From Curtobacterium sp. MCPF17_002 (GTDB lineage Bacteria > Actinomycetota > Actinomycetes > Actinomycetales > Microbacteriaceae), in the NCBI RefSeq assembly GCF_003234115.2, contig NZ_CP126251.1, positions 3,534,001-3,598,000 of the forward strand: a stretch of 64,000 nucleotides of DNA. Direction: 5' to 3'. The notes beneath the pieces were generated by a model. That model had not been told where the DNA came from. It saw only the letters and a list, made by a program, of their open reading frames with translations, and searched no databases. The position numbers and the translations under genes were made by a program. Numbering within the stretch: position 1 is the first letter of the stretch; each line of letters opens with the position of its first letter. Positions 55,963 to 64,000 of this stretch are shown here, piece after piece.

Positions 55963-56361
55963 TCAGACGCGACGGCGCTTGGGCGGGCGGCACCCGTTGT
56001 GCGCCTGCGGCGTGACGTCGTTGATCGAGCCGACCTCGAGGCCAGCGGCCTGGAGGGAGCGGATCGCGGTCTCGCGGCCCGAACCCGGACCCTTCACGAA
56101 GACGTCGACCTTCTTGACGCCGTGCTCCTGCGCCTGACGCGCAGCGGACTCGGCGGCGAGCTGCGCCGCGAACGGCGTCGACTTGCGCGAACCCTTGAAG
56201 CCCACGGCTCCCGAGGACGCCCAGCTGAGGACGGCACCCGAGGGGTCGGTGATGCTGACGATCGTGTTGTTGAACGTGCTCTTGATGTGGGCCTGGCCCA
56301 CAGCGACGTTCTTCTTCTCCTTGCGGCGCGGCTTGCGCGCGGCAGTCTTGGGGGTAGCCAT
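55963..56361 (-). CDS. rpsK: 30S ribosomal protein S11
   Basis: 132 residues, normal. Seen: [48 protein letters not shown] and the C-terminal [14 protein letters not shown] with GGAG upstream, 9 nt past rpsM. Confidence 0.98.
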   Translation of the reverse strand: MATPKTAARKPRRKEKKNVAVGQAHIKSTFNNTIVSITDPSGAVLSWASSGAVGFKGSRKSTPFAAQLAAESAARQAQEHGVKKVDVFVKGPGSGRETAIRSLQAAGLEVGSINDVTPQAHNGCRPPKRRRV

Positions 56362-56370
56362 CGGGGTCTC

Positions 56371-56745
56371 CTATCGAGCCTTCTTCTTGCCTGCCACGGT
56401 GCGCTTCGGACCCTTGCGGGTACGCGCGTTGGTCTTGGTGCGCTGACCGCGCACCGGGAGACCACGACGGTGGCGAAGACCCTCGTAGCTACCGATCTCG
56501 ACCTTGCGGCGGATGTCGGCGGCGACCTCACGGCGGAGGTCACCCTCCACCTTGAAGTTGCCCTCGATGAAGTCACGGAGGGCGACGAGCTGGTCGTCGG
56601 TCAGGTCCTTGACGCGGATGTCACCGGAGATACCGGTCTCGGCGAGTGCCTGGACCGCGCGGGTACGGCCGACGCCGTAGATGTACGTGAGTGCGATCTC
56701 CACGCGCTTCTCGCGCGGGATGTCGACGCCTGCTAGACGTGCCAT
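56371..56745 (-). CDS. rpsM: 30S ribosomal protein S13
   Basis: 124 residues, normal. Seen: [55 protein letters not shown] and a basic end. ATG with GGAG 9 nt upstream. Preceded by a structured 180-nt spacer. Confidence 0.98.
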   Translation of the reverse strand: MARLAGVDIPREKRVEIALTYIYGVGRTRAVQALAETGISGDIRVKDLTDDQLVALRDFIEGNFKVEGDLRREVAADIRRKVEIGSYEGLRHRRGLPVRGQRTKTNARTRKGPKRTVAGKKKAR

Positions 56746-56779
56746 GTGATGGCTGCTCCTGTTGTCGATGGAGGTGTGG

Positions 56780-56859
56780 CGCAGTACCGGTGCTCGGGCC
56801 TCCGACCCGAGGTGTCCCCCTGGTGTCGGCCGGAGCCGGACCAGGGTTCTGGTACTGCG
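56780..56859 (-). ncRNA. Candidate structured leader of rpsM (three-way junction)
   Basis: Three stems are visible in the rpmJ-rpsM spacer. P1: CGCAGTACC/GGTACTGCG (56780-56788 with 56851-56859, 9 bp). P2: CTCGGG/CCCGAG (56793-56798 with 56806-56811, 7-nt loop). P3: CCCTGGT/ACCAGGG (56818-56824 with 56840-56846) continued by CGGC/GCCG (56827-56830 with 56835-56838), whose minus-strand loop is UCCG closed by C-G, a UNCG-type tetraloop. All stems are perfect. The structure ends 34 nt before the rpsM start. It resembles ribosomal-protein autoregulatory leaders, but I know no named family that it matches. Confidence 0.55.
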
Positions 56860-56926
56860 TTTTCGGTGTTCAGTTGTGGTTCCTGCGCAGGCCGCCCGGA
56901 GGCGATCCGCATCAGGCAGTGCGGGA

Positions 56927-57043
56927 CTAGCCCTGACGCTGCTTGTGACGCGGGTTGCTCTTGCAGATCACCATGACGCGGCCCTTGCGGCGGATGACAC
57001 GGCAGTGCTCGCACATGGGCTTGACGCTGGGCTTGACCTTCAT
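56927..57043 (-). CDS. rpmJ: 50S ribosomal protein L36
   Basis: 38 residues, [20 protein letters not shown] followed by [18 protein letters not shown]. Zinc-binding form (C+ type) with C11, C14, C27 and H33. ATG at 57043 with AGGA upstream. Between infA and rpsM as usual. Confidence 0.97.
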   Translation of the reverse strand: MKVKPSVKPMCEHCRVIRRKGRVMVICKSNPRHKQRQG

Positions 57044-57113
57044 TGTTCGTTCCTCGTGCTCGCTGGCTTCGTGCTCGGCAGGGTTGCCGAGCCGTTCCTT
57101 TCCAGCTCGCGGA

Positions 57114-57335
57114 TCACTTGTAGCGGTAGACGATCCGGCCGCGGGTCAGGTCGTACGGGCTCAGCTCCACGATCACGCGGTCCTCAGGGAGGATGCGGAT
57201 GTAGTGCTGGCGCATCTTCCCGGAGATGTGCGCGAGGACCTTGTGTCCGTTGGTCAGCTCAACGCGGAACATCGCGTTGGGCAGAGCTTCGAGCACCGAG
57301 CCTTCGATCTCGATGACGCCGTCTTTCTTGGCCAT
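57114..57335 (-). CDS. infA: Translation initiation factor IF-1
   Basis: 73 residues, full length OB fold. Seen: [30 protein letters not shown] and [15 protein letters not shown], ending GRIVYRYK. The ATG at 57335 has GAGG upstream. First gene of infA-rpmJ-rpsM-rpsK-rpoA-rplQ. Confidence 0.98.
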   Translation of the reverse strand: MAKKDGVIEIEGSVLEALPNAMFRVELTNGHKVLAHISGKMRQHYIRILPEDRVIVELSPYDLTRGRIVYRYK

Positions 57336-57430
57336 AGCCTCACTGTCGCTTGATTGGATTACCGGTGTGATCCCCGAGCCGGTCTGCGGGTCGGGCGCCA
57401 CGCCAAGAAGGCATGGCACACCAAAGATCG

Positions 57431-57459
57431 ATCTTATGTGATAGACCCAGGATTGCCAA
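57431..57459 (-). promoter_or_regulatory. infA operon promoter, TTGGCA-N17-TAAGAT
   Basis: -35 TTGGCA at 57454-57459 and -10 TAAGAT at 57431-57436. The start near 57424 gives a leader of about 90 nt. The rest of the 304-bp divergent spacer up to the LCP gene shows no other clear signal. Confidence 0.7.
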
Positions 57460-57639
57460 GTGGAGACAGCGAAGTCCCCACGTTTGGGGCTTCCCGGAGC
57501 GCGCCGCCCCGGGCAGTCTGAGTGTTCCACAGTGCTTTGACGGCACGTTCTGGGCCGTCACCAGTCACCGGACCCTAGCGTGACCTCGCTGAACCGTCCG
57601 GCCGCTCCCACCCGAGCCGGACCCTCGAACGGAGACCAC

Positions 57640-58914
57640 GTGCCCGACGCCACCCGACGACCGCTCGCCCGACACGGCCGGCTCCCCCGCCGCCGCGGAT
57701 GGACGACGCTGGCGTCGATCGTCGCGTCCGCCCTCGCCGTCGTCCTCGTCAGCGGCACGAGCGTCGCCGCCATCGCCGGCGCCCAGCTCGCCAGCGCGCC
57801 GAAGACCGTGCAGCTGAGCACCGACGACCAGAGCACCGCGAAGACCGCCGACATCACGGCGATCAAGGGCGGCGCGAACATCCTCCTCATCGGCAGTGAC
57901 ACCCGCGTCGGGCAGTTCGACTCCGCCGACGACGTGCAGGGCGCCCGCAACGACGTCACGATGCTCATCCACATCTCGCAGGACCACCAGCAGCTGACCG
58001 CGATCAGCTTCCCGCGCGACCTCATGGTGCCGATCCCGGCGTGCTCCAACCCCGAGACGGGCACCACGTACCCGGCGGCCACCTCGGCCCAGTTCAACAC
58101 CGCGCTCGGGAACGGCGGCGTCTCCTGCGTCGTCGACACCGTCGAGAACCTGACCGGCCTGAGCATCCCGTACGCCGGACTCATCACCTTCGACGGCGTC
58201 ATCGAGATGTCGAACGCGCTCGGGGGCGTCGACGTCTGCGTGGCCGACCCGATCAACGACACCTACACCGGCCTGCACCTGACGGCCGGGTCCCACAACC
58301 TCGAGGGGTCCGACGCCCTCGCCTTCCTCCGCACGCGCCACGGTGTGGGTGACGGCAGCGACCTCGCGCGGATCAGCTCGCAGCAGGTGTTCCTGTCGGC
58401 CCTGCTCCGCAAGGTCACCTCGGACGGCACGCTGTCCAACCCGATCACGCTGTACAAGCTGGCCGGTGCCGCGCTGTCGAACATGACGCTCTCGGACGGA
58501 CTCGCCCAGGCCCGCACCCTCGTCGGCCTCGCCGGAGCACTCCGTGGCATGAGCACTGCGAACATGCTCTTCGTGCAGTACCCCGTCGCCGACGACCCCG
58601 CTGACAGTGCCCGGGTCATCGTCGACCAGGACACCGCACACACGCTCAACGTCGCGCTGCAGAACGACCAGAAGACCTCGCTGAGCGACTCCTCGACGGG
58701 TCGCGCCTCGGAGGAGTCGACCGGCACCGCGACGACCGCACCGTCCTCGGGGGCGTCGAGCAGCGGATCGTCCACAGGTTCCTCGTCCGCCGGCACGTCC
58801 ACCGGGACGGCGACCGGTACCGGCACCTCGGCCGCGACGCCGACGACGACGCCGCTCCCCTCGTCCATCACCGGACAGAGCGCCTCCGAGCAGACCTGCT
58901 CCGTCGGCAACTGA
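57640..58914 (+). CDS. LytR-CpsA-Psr (LCP) family protein
   Basis: 424 residues. LCP enzymes attach wall polymers to peptidoglycan from lipid carriers. Seen: a basic cytosolic head, one membrane helix at about residues 25-47, then the LCP domain (GGANILLIGSDTR, DVTMLIHISQDHQQLTAISFPRDLMVPIP with the conserved Arg/Asp, ALAFLRTRHGVGDGSDLARISSQQVFLSALLRK). The last ~75 residues are a Ser/Thr/Gly-rich tail ending with a Cys. The GTG at 57640 has CGGAG 5 nt upstream, preferred to a GTG 60 nt earlier. Confidence 0.93.
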   Translation: MPDATRRPLARHGRLPRRRGWTTLASIVASALAVVLVSGTSVAAIAGAQLASAPKTVQLSTDDQSTAKTADITAIKGGANILLIGSDTRVGQFDSADDVQGARNDVTMLIHISQDHQQLTAISFPRDLMVPIPACSNPETGTTYPAATSAQFNTALGNGGVSCVVDTVENLTGLSIPYAGLITFDGVIEMSNALGGVDVCVADPINDTYTGLHLTAGSHNLEGSDALAFLRTRHGVGDGSDLARISSQQVFLSALLRKVTSDGTLSNPITLYKLAGAALSNMTLSDGLAQARTLVGLAGALRGMSTANMLFVQYPVADDPADSARVIVDQDTAHTLNVALQNDQKTSLSDSSTGRASEESTGTATTAPSSGASSSGSSTGSSSAGTSTGTATGTGTSAATPTTTPLPSSITGQSASEQTCSVGN

Positions 58915-59031
58915 TCGTCCGGGCCGACGGGCCCGGCCGACCGGACACGACGGTGGGCGGACGTCCGGACCGGACCGCGGGGATGGTCGTGAGCCCGGCG
59001 CGTGGCCGGGCCGACGGGGCGGGCGCGCGCC

Positions 59032-59066
59032 GTGCCTCCAGGCAGGGAGGACGGGCCTGGAGGCGC
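59032..59066. repeat. Inverted pair of the 12-mer between convergent genes
   Basis: GTGCCTCCAGGC (59032-59043, one mismatch) and GCCTGGAGGCGC (59055-59066, exact) with an 11-nt loop. It lies between the LCP and map stops, so probably a bidirectional terminator, like the pair at 10362-10393. Confidence 0.75.
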
Positions 59067-59069
59067 GAC

Positions 59070-59903
59070 CTACGGGATCGGGACGGGCGTCACACCCAGC
59101 GGGGCCAAGCCCGAAGCGCCACCGTCGGTGGCCGTGAGCACCCAGATGCCGCCCGCGTGGACCGCGATGCTGTGCTCCCAGTGCGCCGCGTCGGAACCAT
59201 CCAGCGTGCGGACCGTCCAGTCGTCGTCGTCCGTCGAGCTGTCGATCGTCCCGGCGGTGACCATCGGCTCGATCGCGACCACGAGACCCGGCTTCACCGC
59301 GGGACCCGCGCCGCGCACGCGGTAGTTGAAGACCGGCGGGTCCTCGTGCATGGACCGGCCGATGCCGTGTCCGGTGAAGTCCTCGACGATGCCCCAGGCA
59401 CCCGTCTCGTCGATGGCGTCCTCGATGACGGCACCGACCTCGTGCAGGTTCTTCGTGTGCGCGAGCGCGGCGATGCCGTGCCAGAGCGCGCGCTCGGTGG
59501 TGTCGCAGAGCGTCTGGCGTGCTGCTGTCAGGCCCGCGTCACCGCCAGGTACCACCATCGTGAACGCACTGTCGCCGTTCCACCCGTCGACCTCGGCGCC
59601 GGCGTCCACCGAGACGATGTCACCCGGCTGCAGGACCCGGTCGCCCGGGATCCCGTGCACGACCTCGTCGTTCACCGACACGCACAACGTGTGGTGGTAG
59701 CCCGGGACGAGCTGGAAGTTGGGGATGCCGCCACCGTCACGGATGACGGCCTCGGCGATCGTGTCGAGCTCGCCCGTCGAGATGCCCGGACGGATCGCGT
59801 CGCGGACCGCGTTCAGTGCCGCCTCGGTCAGGAGCCCCGGGCGCACCATGGCGCGGAGCTCCTCAGGCGTCTTGTAGATCGAGGGTTTCCGGAGCCGGAC
59901 CAC
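59070..59903 (-). CDS. map: Methionine aminopeptidase, type I
   Basis: 277 residues. Removes N-terminal Met. Metal ligands are visible as Asp in VSVDAGAEVDGWNGDSAF (two Asp), His in GHGIGRSMHEDPPVF, and Glu in VAIEPMV and HWEHSIAV. The C-terminus is normal. GTG start 6 nt past adk. secY-adk-map order, all on the minus strand. Confidence 0.97.
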   Translation of the reverse strand: MVRLRKPSIYKTPEELRAMVRPGLLTEAALNAVRDAIRPGISTGELDTIAEAVIRDGGGIPNFQLVPGYHHTLCVSVNDEVVHGIPGDRVLQPGDIVSVDAGAEVDGWNGDSAFTMVVPGGDAGLTAARQTLCDTTERALWHGIAALAHTKNLHEVGAVIEDAIDETGAWGIVEDFTGHGIGRSMHEDPPVFNYRVRGAGPAVKPGLVVAIEPMVTAGTIDSSTDDDDWTVRTLDGSDAAHWEHSIAVHAGGIWVLTATDGGASGLAPLGVTPVPIP

Positions 59904-59909
59904 GTGGCG

Positions 59910-60500
59910 TCAGACGCCCGCGGTCAGCCCGCGCGAGGACAGGGCGGCCTGGATGCGGTCGCCCACCTCGTCGATGCCACCGAGACCGTCGACGTCGACC
60001 ACGAGCCCACGCTCGCCGTACGCGTTCACGATCGGGGCGGTCTGCTCCGCGTAGACCTGCTGACGACGACGGATAGTCTCCTCGTTGTCGTCGCTCCGAC
60101 CCTGCTGCTCGGCACGCTTCAGGAGACGGCCCACGAGCTCGTCCTGGTCGGCCACGAGCTGGATGACCGCGTCGATCGCGGTGCCCTGCTCGGCGAGCAG
60201 CGCGTCGAGGTACTCGACCTGCCCCACCGTGCGCGGGTACCCGTCGAGCAGGAACCCGTCCCGCGCGTCCGGTTCCTCGAGACGTGACTTCACGAGCTCG
60301 TTCGTGAGGGAGTCCGGGACGTAGTCGCCCGCGTCCATGATCGCCTTCGCCTGGACGCCGAGCGGAGTGCCGTCGGTGACGTTCTTGCGGAAGATGTCGC
60401 CCGTGGAGACGGCGGGGATCCCGAAGGACTCGGCGATGCGGCCGGCCTGCGTGCCCTTCCCTGCTCCGGGGGGTCCGACGATGATGAGACGTGCGCTCAA
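59910..60500 (-). CDS. adk: Adenylate kinase
   Basis: 196 residues. AMP + ATP to 2 ADP. Seen: P-loop [20 protein letters not shown], the AMP site [14 protein letters not shown]. The LID is the short form without a Zn site. The start is TTG at 60500, overlapping the secY stop (TTGA), with no ATG/GTG alternative in a family-like position, so translation depends on coupling to secY. Confidence 0.96.
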   Translation of the reverse strand: MSARLIIVGPPGAGKGTQAGRIAESFGIPAVSTGDIFRKNVTDGTPLGVQAKAIMDAGDYVPDSLTNELVKSRLEEPDARDGFLLDGYPRTVGQVEYLDALLAEQGTAIDAVIQLVADQDELVGRLLKRAEQQGRSDDNEETIRRRQQVYAEQTAPIVNAYGERGLVVDVDGLGGIDEVGDRIQAALSSRGLTAGV

Positions 60501-61819
60501 CGGAGAAGCCCTTCGTAGTGACGTTGCTGCAGCTGCGAGTCGATCTGCTTCACGGTCTCGAGACCGACACCCACGATGATGAGGATGCTCGCGCCACCGA
60601 ACGGGAAGTTCTGGTTCGCGCCGAACAGCGCCAGTGCTGCCAGCGGGATGAGCGCGATGAGACCGAGGTAGAGCGAGCCGGGCAACGTCACCCGGGTCAG
60701 GACGTAGTCGAGGTACTCGGCCGTCGGACGGCCGGCCCGGATGCCCGGGATGAAGCCGCCGTACTTCTTCATGTTGTCGGCGACCTCTTCGGGGTTGAAG
60801 GTGATCGCGACGTAGAAGTACGTGAACCCGACGATGAGCAGGAAGTACAGGACCATGTAGAACCAGTTGTCACCCGAGGTCAGGTTGGACTGGACCCAGG
60901 TCACCCAGGCGGCCGGCTCGGTGCCGTCGGAGGGCTGGTTGAACTGCGCGACCAGGGCCGGCAGGTACAGCAGCGACGAGGCGAAGATGACGGGCACGAC
61001 GCCGGCCATGTTCACCTTGATCGGGATGTACGTGTTGTTGCCGCCGTAGGTGCGTCGACCGACCATGCGCTTGGCGTACTGGACGGGGATGCGCCGCTGC
61101 GACTGCTCCACGAACACGACGGCCATCATGATGACCAGGCCGACGAGGATCACGAAGAGGAAGAGCTCGAACGACTGCGACTGCTCGATGGCCCAGAGCG
61201 CCGACGGGAACTGCGCCGCGATCGACGTGAAGATGAGGAGCGACATGCCGTTGCCGATGCCGCGCTCGGTGACGAGCTCGCCCATCCACATGATGAGGCC
61301 GGTACCGGCGGTCAGGGTGACGACCATGAGCATGATCGCGTACCAGCTGTCGTTCGAGATGATCGACGAGCAGGAGGACGACGCGTTGGTGCCGAAGAGG
61401 GCACCGGAGCGTGCGACCGTGATCAGGGTGGTGGACTGCAGCACGCCCAGCGCGATGGTGAGGTAGCGCGTGTACTGCGTCAGCTTGGCCTGACCGGACT
61501 GACCCTCCTTGTAGAGGGCGTCGAAGTGCGGGATGACCACGCGCAGGAGCTGCACGATGATCGACGACGTGATGTACGGCATGATCCCGAGCGCGAAGAC
61601 CGAGAGCTTCAGCAGCGCGCCGCCGGAGAACAGGTTGATGAGGTCGTAGAGACCGCCGGACGACGAAGCGCTGGCAAGGCAGGTCTGCACGGCCGAGTAG
61701 TCGACGAACGGTGCCGGGATGTACGACCCCAGGCGGAACAGCGCGATGATCGCGAGGGTGAAGCCGATCTTCTTGCGAAGATCTGGGGTGCGCATGATGC
61801 GCGCGACCGCTCTGAACAC
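60497..61819 (-). CDS. secY: Protein translocase subunit SecY
   Basis: 440 residues, ten membrane helices, the core of the Sec channel. Seen: [58 protein letters not shown] and [26 protein letters not shown] start with GGAG 6 nt upstream. A hairpin separates it from rplO, so it may have its own promoter in 61820-61928. Confidence 0.98.
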   Translation of the reverse strand: MFRAVARIMRTPDLRKKIGFTLAIIALFRLGSYIPAPFVDYSAVQTCLASASSSGGLYDLINLFSGGALLKLSVFALGIMPYITSSIIVQLLRVVIPHFDALYKEGQSGQAKLTQYTRYLTIALGVLQSTTLITVARSGALFGTNASSSCSSIISNDSWYAIMLMVVTLTAGTGLIMWMGELVTERGIGNGMSLLIFTSIAAQFPSALWAIEQSQSFELFLFVILVGLVIMMAVVFVEQSQRRIPVQYAKRMVGRRTYGGNNTYIPIKVNMAGVVPVIFASSLLYLPALVAQFNQPSDGTEPAAWVTWVQSNLTSGDNWFYMVLYFLLIVGFTYFYVAITFNPEEVADNMKKYGGFIPGIRAGRPTAEYLDYVLTRVTLPGSLYLGLIALIPLAALALFGANQNFPFGGASILIIVGVGLETVKQIDSQLQQRHYEGLLR

Positions 61820-61928
61820 GAGGACTCCGAACTTCTGGGACCGGCGACCCGATCGAGGGCCGTCACCGGTGTGGTCGGCAGGACCGACCTGGCCGGCGGA
61901 CGCCGACCACTGTCAAGGAAACCGTAAC

Positions 61929-61958
61929 GGCGGCCCGTGCGCAAACGCACGGGCCGCC
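61929..61958 (-). terminator. Hairpin between rplO and secY
   Basis: Perfect 13-bp stem GGCGGCCCGTGCG / CGCACGGGCCGCC with a 4-nt loop, 8 nt past the rplO stop; on the minus strand it is followed by TTACGGTTTCCTT. A good terminator or attenuator splitting the spc-type cluster. Confidence 0.75.
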
Positions 61959-61966
61959 GACGGGGG

Positions 61967-62431
61967 TTACTGGGAGACGGTGCCGCCAGCAGCCGCGATC
62001 TTCTCGGCGGCGGACGCCGAGACCTTGTCGACCGCGACCGTGAGCTTCACGCTGATGTCACCCTGACCGAGAACCTTGACCTTCTCGTTCTTGCGGACGG
62101 CGCCCTTGGCGACCAGGTCCGCGACGGTGACGTCGCCACCGTTGGGGTAGAGCTCCGCGATCTTGTCCAGGTTCACGACCTGGTACTCGACACGGAACGG
62201 GTTCTTGAACCCGCGGAGCTTCGGGGTGCGCATGTGCAGCGGCATCTGCCCACCCTCGAAGCCGACCTTGACCTGGTAACGAGCCTTCTGGCCCTTGGTA
62301 CCACGGCCGGCGGTCTTGCCCTTGGAGCCCTCACCACGGCCGACGCGGGTGCGAGCCTTCTTGGCACCCTCGGCGGGACGGAGGTGGTGCAGCTTCAGGA
62401 CCTGCACGCGCTCGTTCTTCTCGTCGCTCAT
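61967..62431 (-). CDS. rplO: 50S ribosomal protein L15
   Basis: 154 residues. Seen: [40 protein letters not shown] and [21 protein letters not shown]. Overlaps the rpmD stop by 4 nt (ATGA). Confidence 0.98.
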   Translation of the reverse strand: MSDEKNERVQVLKLHHLRPAEGAKKARTRVGRGEGSKGKTAGRGTKGQKARYQVKVGFEGGQMPLHMRTPKLRGFKNPFRVEYQVVNLDKIAELYPNGGDVTVADLVAKGAVRKNEKVKVLGQGDISVKLTVAVDKVSASAAEKIAAAGGTVSQ

Positions 62432-62613
62432 GCGTCGACCTCCTCGACCTTCACGAGGTGCGCCACCGTTGCGACGTACCCGCGGTTCTGGGCGTTGTCC
62501 TCACGCAGGACCGTACGGCCGATGCGCTTGAGACCCAGGCTGCGGAGCGTGTCGCGCTGGTACTGCTTCTCGCTGATAACGGACTTCGTCTGCGTGATCT
62601 TCAGCATCGCCAT
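62428..62613 (-). CDS. rpmD: 50S ribosomal protein L30
   Basis: 61 residues. Seen: [37 protein letters not shown]. The ATG at 62613 shares one base with the rpsE stop (TGATG); translationally coupled on both sides. Confidence 0.97.
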   Translation of the reverse strand: MAMLKITQTKSVISEKQYQRDTLRSLGLKRIGRTVLREDNAQNRGYVATVAHLVKVEEVDA

Positions 62614-63485
62614 CACGCACCTGCCTTCTCGGACGCGGCACGCAGAGCAGCGGCCTCGGCCTGGAGCAGACGATCCGGGACGACCCGGTCGACGGGGAGA
62701 CCGCGGCGGCTTGCGACCGCGCGGGGCTCCTCGAGCTGCTTCAGCGCCGTGACGGTCGCGTGCACGATGTTGATCGTGTTCGACGAACCGAGCGACTTGC
62801 TCAGCACGTCGTGGATGCCGGCGCACTCGAGGACGGCGCGGACCGGACCACCGGCGATGACACCGGTACCGGCAGCAGCCGGACGGAGGAGCACGACACC
62901 GGCAGCGGCCTCACCCTGCACGGGGTGCGGGATGGTGTTGCCGACGCGGGGGACGCGGAAGAAGTTCTTCTTCGCTTCCTCGACACCCTTCGAGATGGCG
63001 GTCGGGACCTCGCGGGCCTTGCCGTAGCCGACGCCCACCAGACCGTTGCCGTCACCGACGACGACGAGCGCGGTGAAGCTGAAGCGACGACCACCCTTGA
63101 CGACCTTGGAGACGCGGTTGATGGTCACGACGCGCTCGAGGAACTGGCTGTCCCCACCCCGCCCGTTGCGGTCGTTGCCACGGCCGCCACTCTGCTGACG
63201 GTCGCGCCCGCCACCACGGCGGCCACGGTTGTCCGCGGAGTCGCGGTTGTTCGATGCCGAACCTGCGGCGGTCTCGACGGGACGCTCGACGACCGGGACC
63301 TCGGGCTCCTTGGCCGCGGGGGCCTCGGTGCTCGTGGACTCGGCGTCGGTTGCCTCGGTCGACTCGGTGGTCTCGGTCGAGGCGGTGGCCTCGGTCGACT
63401 CCGTGGTCCCGGTCGACGCAGCGGCGTCCGTGGCCTCGGTCGACTCGACGTTGGCGTCTTCGTTCGTGTTCGCGATGTCGCTCAC
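62613..63485 (-). CDS. rpsE: 30S ribosomal protein S5 with a long N-terminal extension
   Basis: 290 residues, versus 167 in E. coli. The S5 core begins near residue 112 ([59 protein letters not shown]) and is complete. Residues ~1-75 are a Ser/Thr/Glu/Ala repeat ([11 protein letters not shown]..., TESTEAT), strongly acidic; residues ~80-110 are Arg/Gly/Asn-rich ([18 protein letters not shown]). The GTG at 63485 overlaps rplR (GTGA), which fixes the long start. Extensions of this kind are known in some actinobacterial S5; this one is at the long end. Confidence 0.95.
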   Translation of the reverse strand: MSDIANTNEDANVESTEATDAAASTGTTESTEATASTETTESTEATDAESTSTEAPAAKEPEVPVVERPVETAAGSASNNRDSADNRGRRGGGRDRQQSGGRGNDRNGRGGDSQFLERVVTINRVSKVVKGGRRFSFTALVVVGDGNGLVGVGYGKAREVPTAISKGVEEAKKNFFRVPRVGNTIPHPVQGEAAAGVVLLRPAAAGTGVIAGGPVRAVLECAGIHDVLSKSLGSSNTINIVHATVTALKQLEEPRAVASRRGLPVDRVVPDRLLQAEAAALRAASEKAGA

Positions 63486-63853
63486 AGGTTCAGCCCTCCT
63501 TCACGGGCACCATCGGCGATCGCGGCGACGCGACCGGCGTACTTGCTACCACCGCGGTCGAAGACCACGGCCTCGACGCCGGCAGCCTTCGCGCGCTCGG
63601 CGAGGAGCTCGCCGACGCGACGGGCCTTAGCCGTCTTGTCGCCGTCGAACGTACGGAGGTCGGCCTCCATCGTCGACGCGCTGGCGAGGGTGTGACCCTT
63701 GGCGTCGTCGATGACCTGGACGAACACGTGGCGCGACGAGCGGGTGACGGCGAGACGCGGACGCATCTCGGTGCCGCTGATCTTCTTGCGGAGACGGTTG
63801 TGACGACGCGCCTTGGCGGCCGACTTGCTCTTGCCTCGGATTCCGATGGCCAT
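63482..63853 (-). CDS. rplR: 50S ribosomal protein L18
   Basis: 123 residues. Seen: [35 protein letters not shown] and [28 protein letters not shown]. The ATG at 63853 is preferred to a GTG two codons earlier. 2 nt after rplF. Confidence 0.98.
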   Translation of the reverse strand: MAIGIRGKSKSAAKARRHNRLRKKISGTEMRPRLAVTRSSRHVFVQVIDDAKGHTLASASTMEADLRTFDGDKTAKARRVGELLAERAKAAGVEAVVFDRGGSKYAGRVAAIADGAREGGLNL

Positions 63854-63855
63854 GA

Positions 63856-64000
63856 TCACTTACCTGACTTTCCGGCCTTGCGGCGCACGATCTCGCCCGC
63901 GTAGCGGACGCCCTTGCCCTTGTAGGGCTCGGGCTTGCGCAGCTTGCGGATGTTGGCAGCGACCTCGCCGACGGACTGCTTGTCGATGCCGATGACGGTG
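63856..64000 (-). CDS. rplF: 50S ribosomal protein L6, C-terminal end
   Basis: The gene runs off the right edge; 47 C-terminal residues are visible. [20 protein letters not shown] and [15 protein letters not shown], ending [10 protein letters not shown], are diagnostic of L6. Stop TGA at 63856-63858, just before rplR. Confidence 0.97.
   Translation of the reverse strand, partial: TVIGIDKQSVGEVAANIRKLRKPEPYKGKGVRYAGEIVRRKAGKSGK

Noticed and set aside
56041..56056. Extra 12-mer copies in rpsK, the methyltransferase gene and DUF817 (CCTGGAGGGA/GGAA)
   Set aside because: They match only 8-9 bases and fit ordinary codons, so they are not counted as members.

Overview
The window is chromosomal DNA from a very GC-rich actinobacterium, most likely a member of the Microbacteriaceae. 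Curtobacterium is my best guess, by inference only. Grounds: strong G/C bias at third codon positions, an actinobacterial ribosomal/secY/adk/map/infA layout, GuaB3, BTAD-type and LCP-type proteins, many GTG starts, and about a dozen genes whose start codon lies 6-7 nt after a TANNNT -10 box, the leaderless pattern of actinobacteria. I see no phage, integrase, transposase, CRISPR array, rRNA or tRNA.

Layout. 1-4.4 kb: the N-terminal part of a PcrA/UvrD helicase, a glycerophosphodiester phosphodiesterase, a DUF817 membrane protein and a Bax-inhibitor-1-like protein. 4.4-13.5 kb: guaA, a DUF3817 protein, SURF1, a KhtTU-type K+/H+ antiporter pair, a small membrane protein, glpD and guaB3. 14.5-24 kb: a branched-chain amino-acid-type ABC transporter (livFGMH, then livK 4 kb away), with guaB, a DUF559/AbiEi-like gene and an SDR oxidoreductase in between. 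guaA, guaB3 and guaB thus lie within 16 kb. 24-30 kb: rarD, a solitary groES under a double CIRCE operator, a THUMP-like methyltransferase and a DUF4190 protein. 28-37.5 kb: tsaD-rimI-tsaB, a secreted GH43-like protein on the other strand, then tsaE, two alanine-racemase paralogues, acpS and glmS. Most of these minus-strand genes overlap by 4-14 nt and supply t6A tRNA modification and cell-wall precursors. 37.5-42 kb: glutathione peroxidase, coaA, glmM, rpsI and rplM. 42-54 kb: a surface ExeM/NucH-type nuclease, an MBL-fold hydrolase, truA, a DrrAB-like exporter convergent with a large BTAD/NB-ARC regulator, an ArsR/AHSA1 pair and an FUSC protein. 54-64 kb: infA-rpmJ-rpsM-rpsK-rpoA-rplQ (no rpsD), an LCP protein on the other strand, then rplF-rplR-rpsE-rpmD-rplO, a hairpin, and secY-adk-map.

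The spacers hold most of the unexplained structure. The 12-mer GCCTGGAGGCGC (or its complement) occurs exactly 14 times by my hand scan, plus at least 5 near-copies. It lies mostly between genes but also inside four coding regions. Where two copies face each other they can form perfect palindromes of 46 and 52 bp whose outer arms match but whose cores differ. Other spacers carry unrelated long-armed inverted repeats: a 17-bp-arm hairpin repeated three times on a 155-bp period, a matched pair flanking the DUF559 gene, and single elements at 24.1, 39.2 and 41.9 kb. The rpmJ-rpsM spacer folds on paper into a three-way junction capped by a UNCG-type loop, a candidate ribosomal-protein leader. On the protein side, the second racemase lacks the usual C-terminal active-site tyrosine, LivH carries a secreted-type N-terminal domain, and ribosomal protein S5 has a ~110-residue acidic plus Arg/Gly-rich N-terminal extension.
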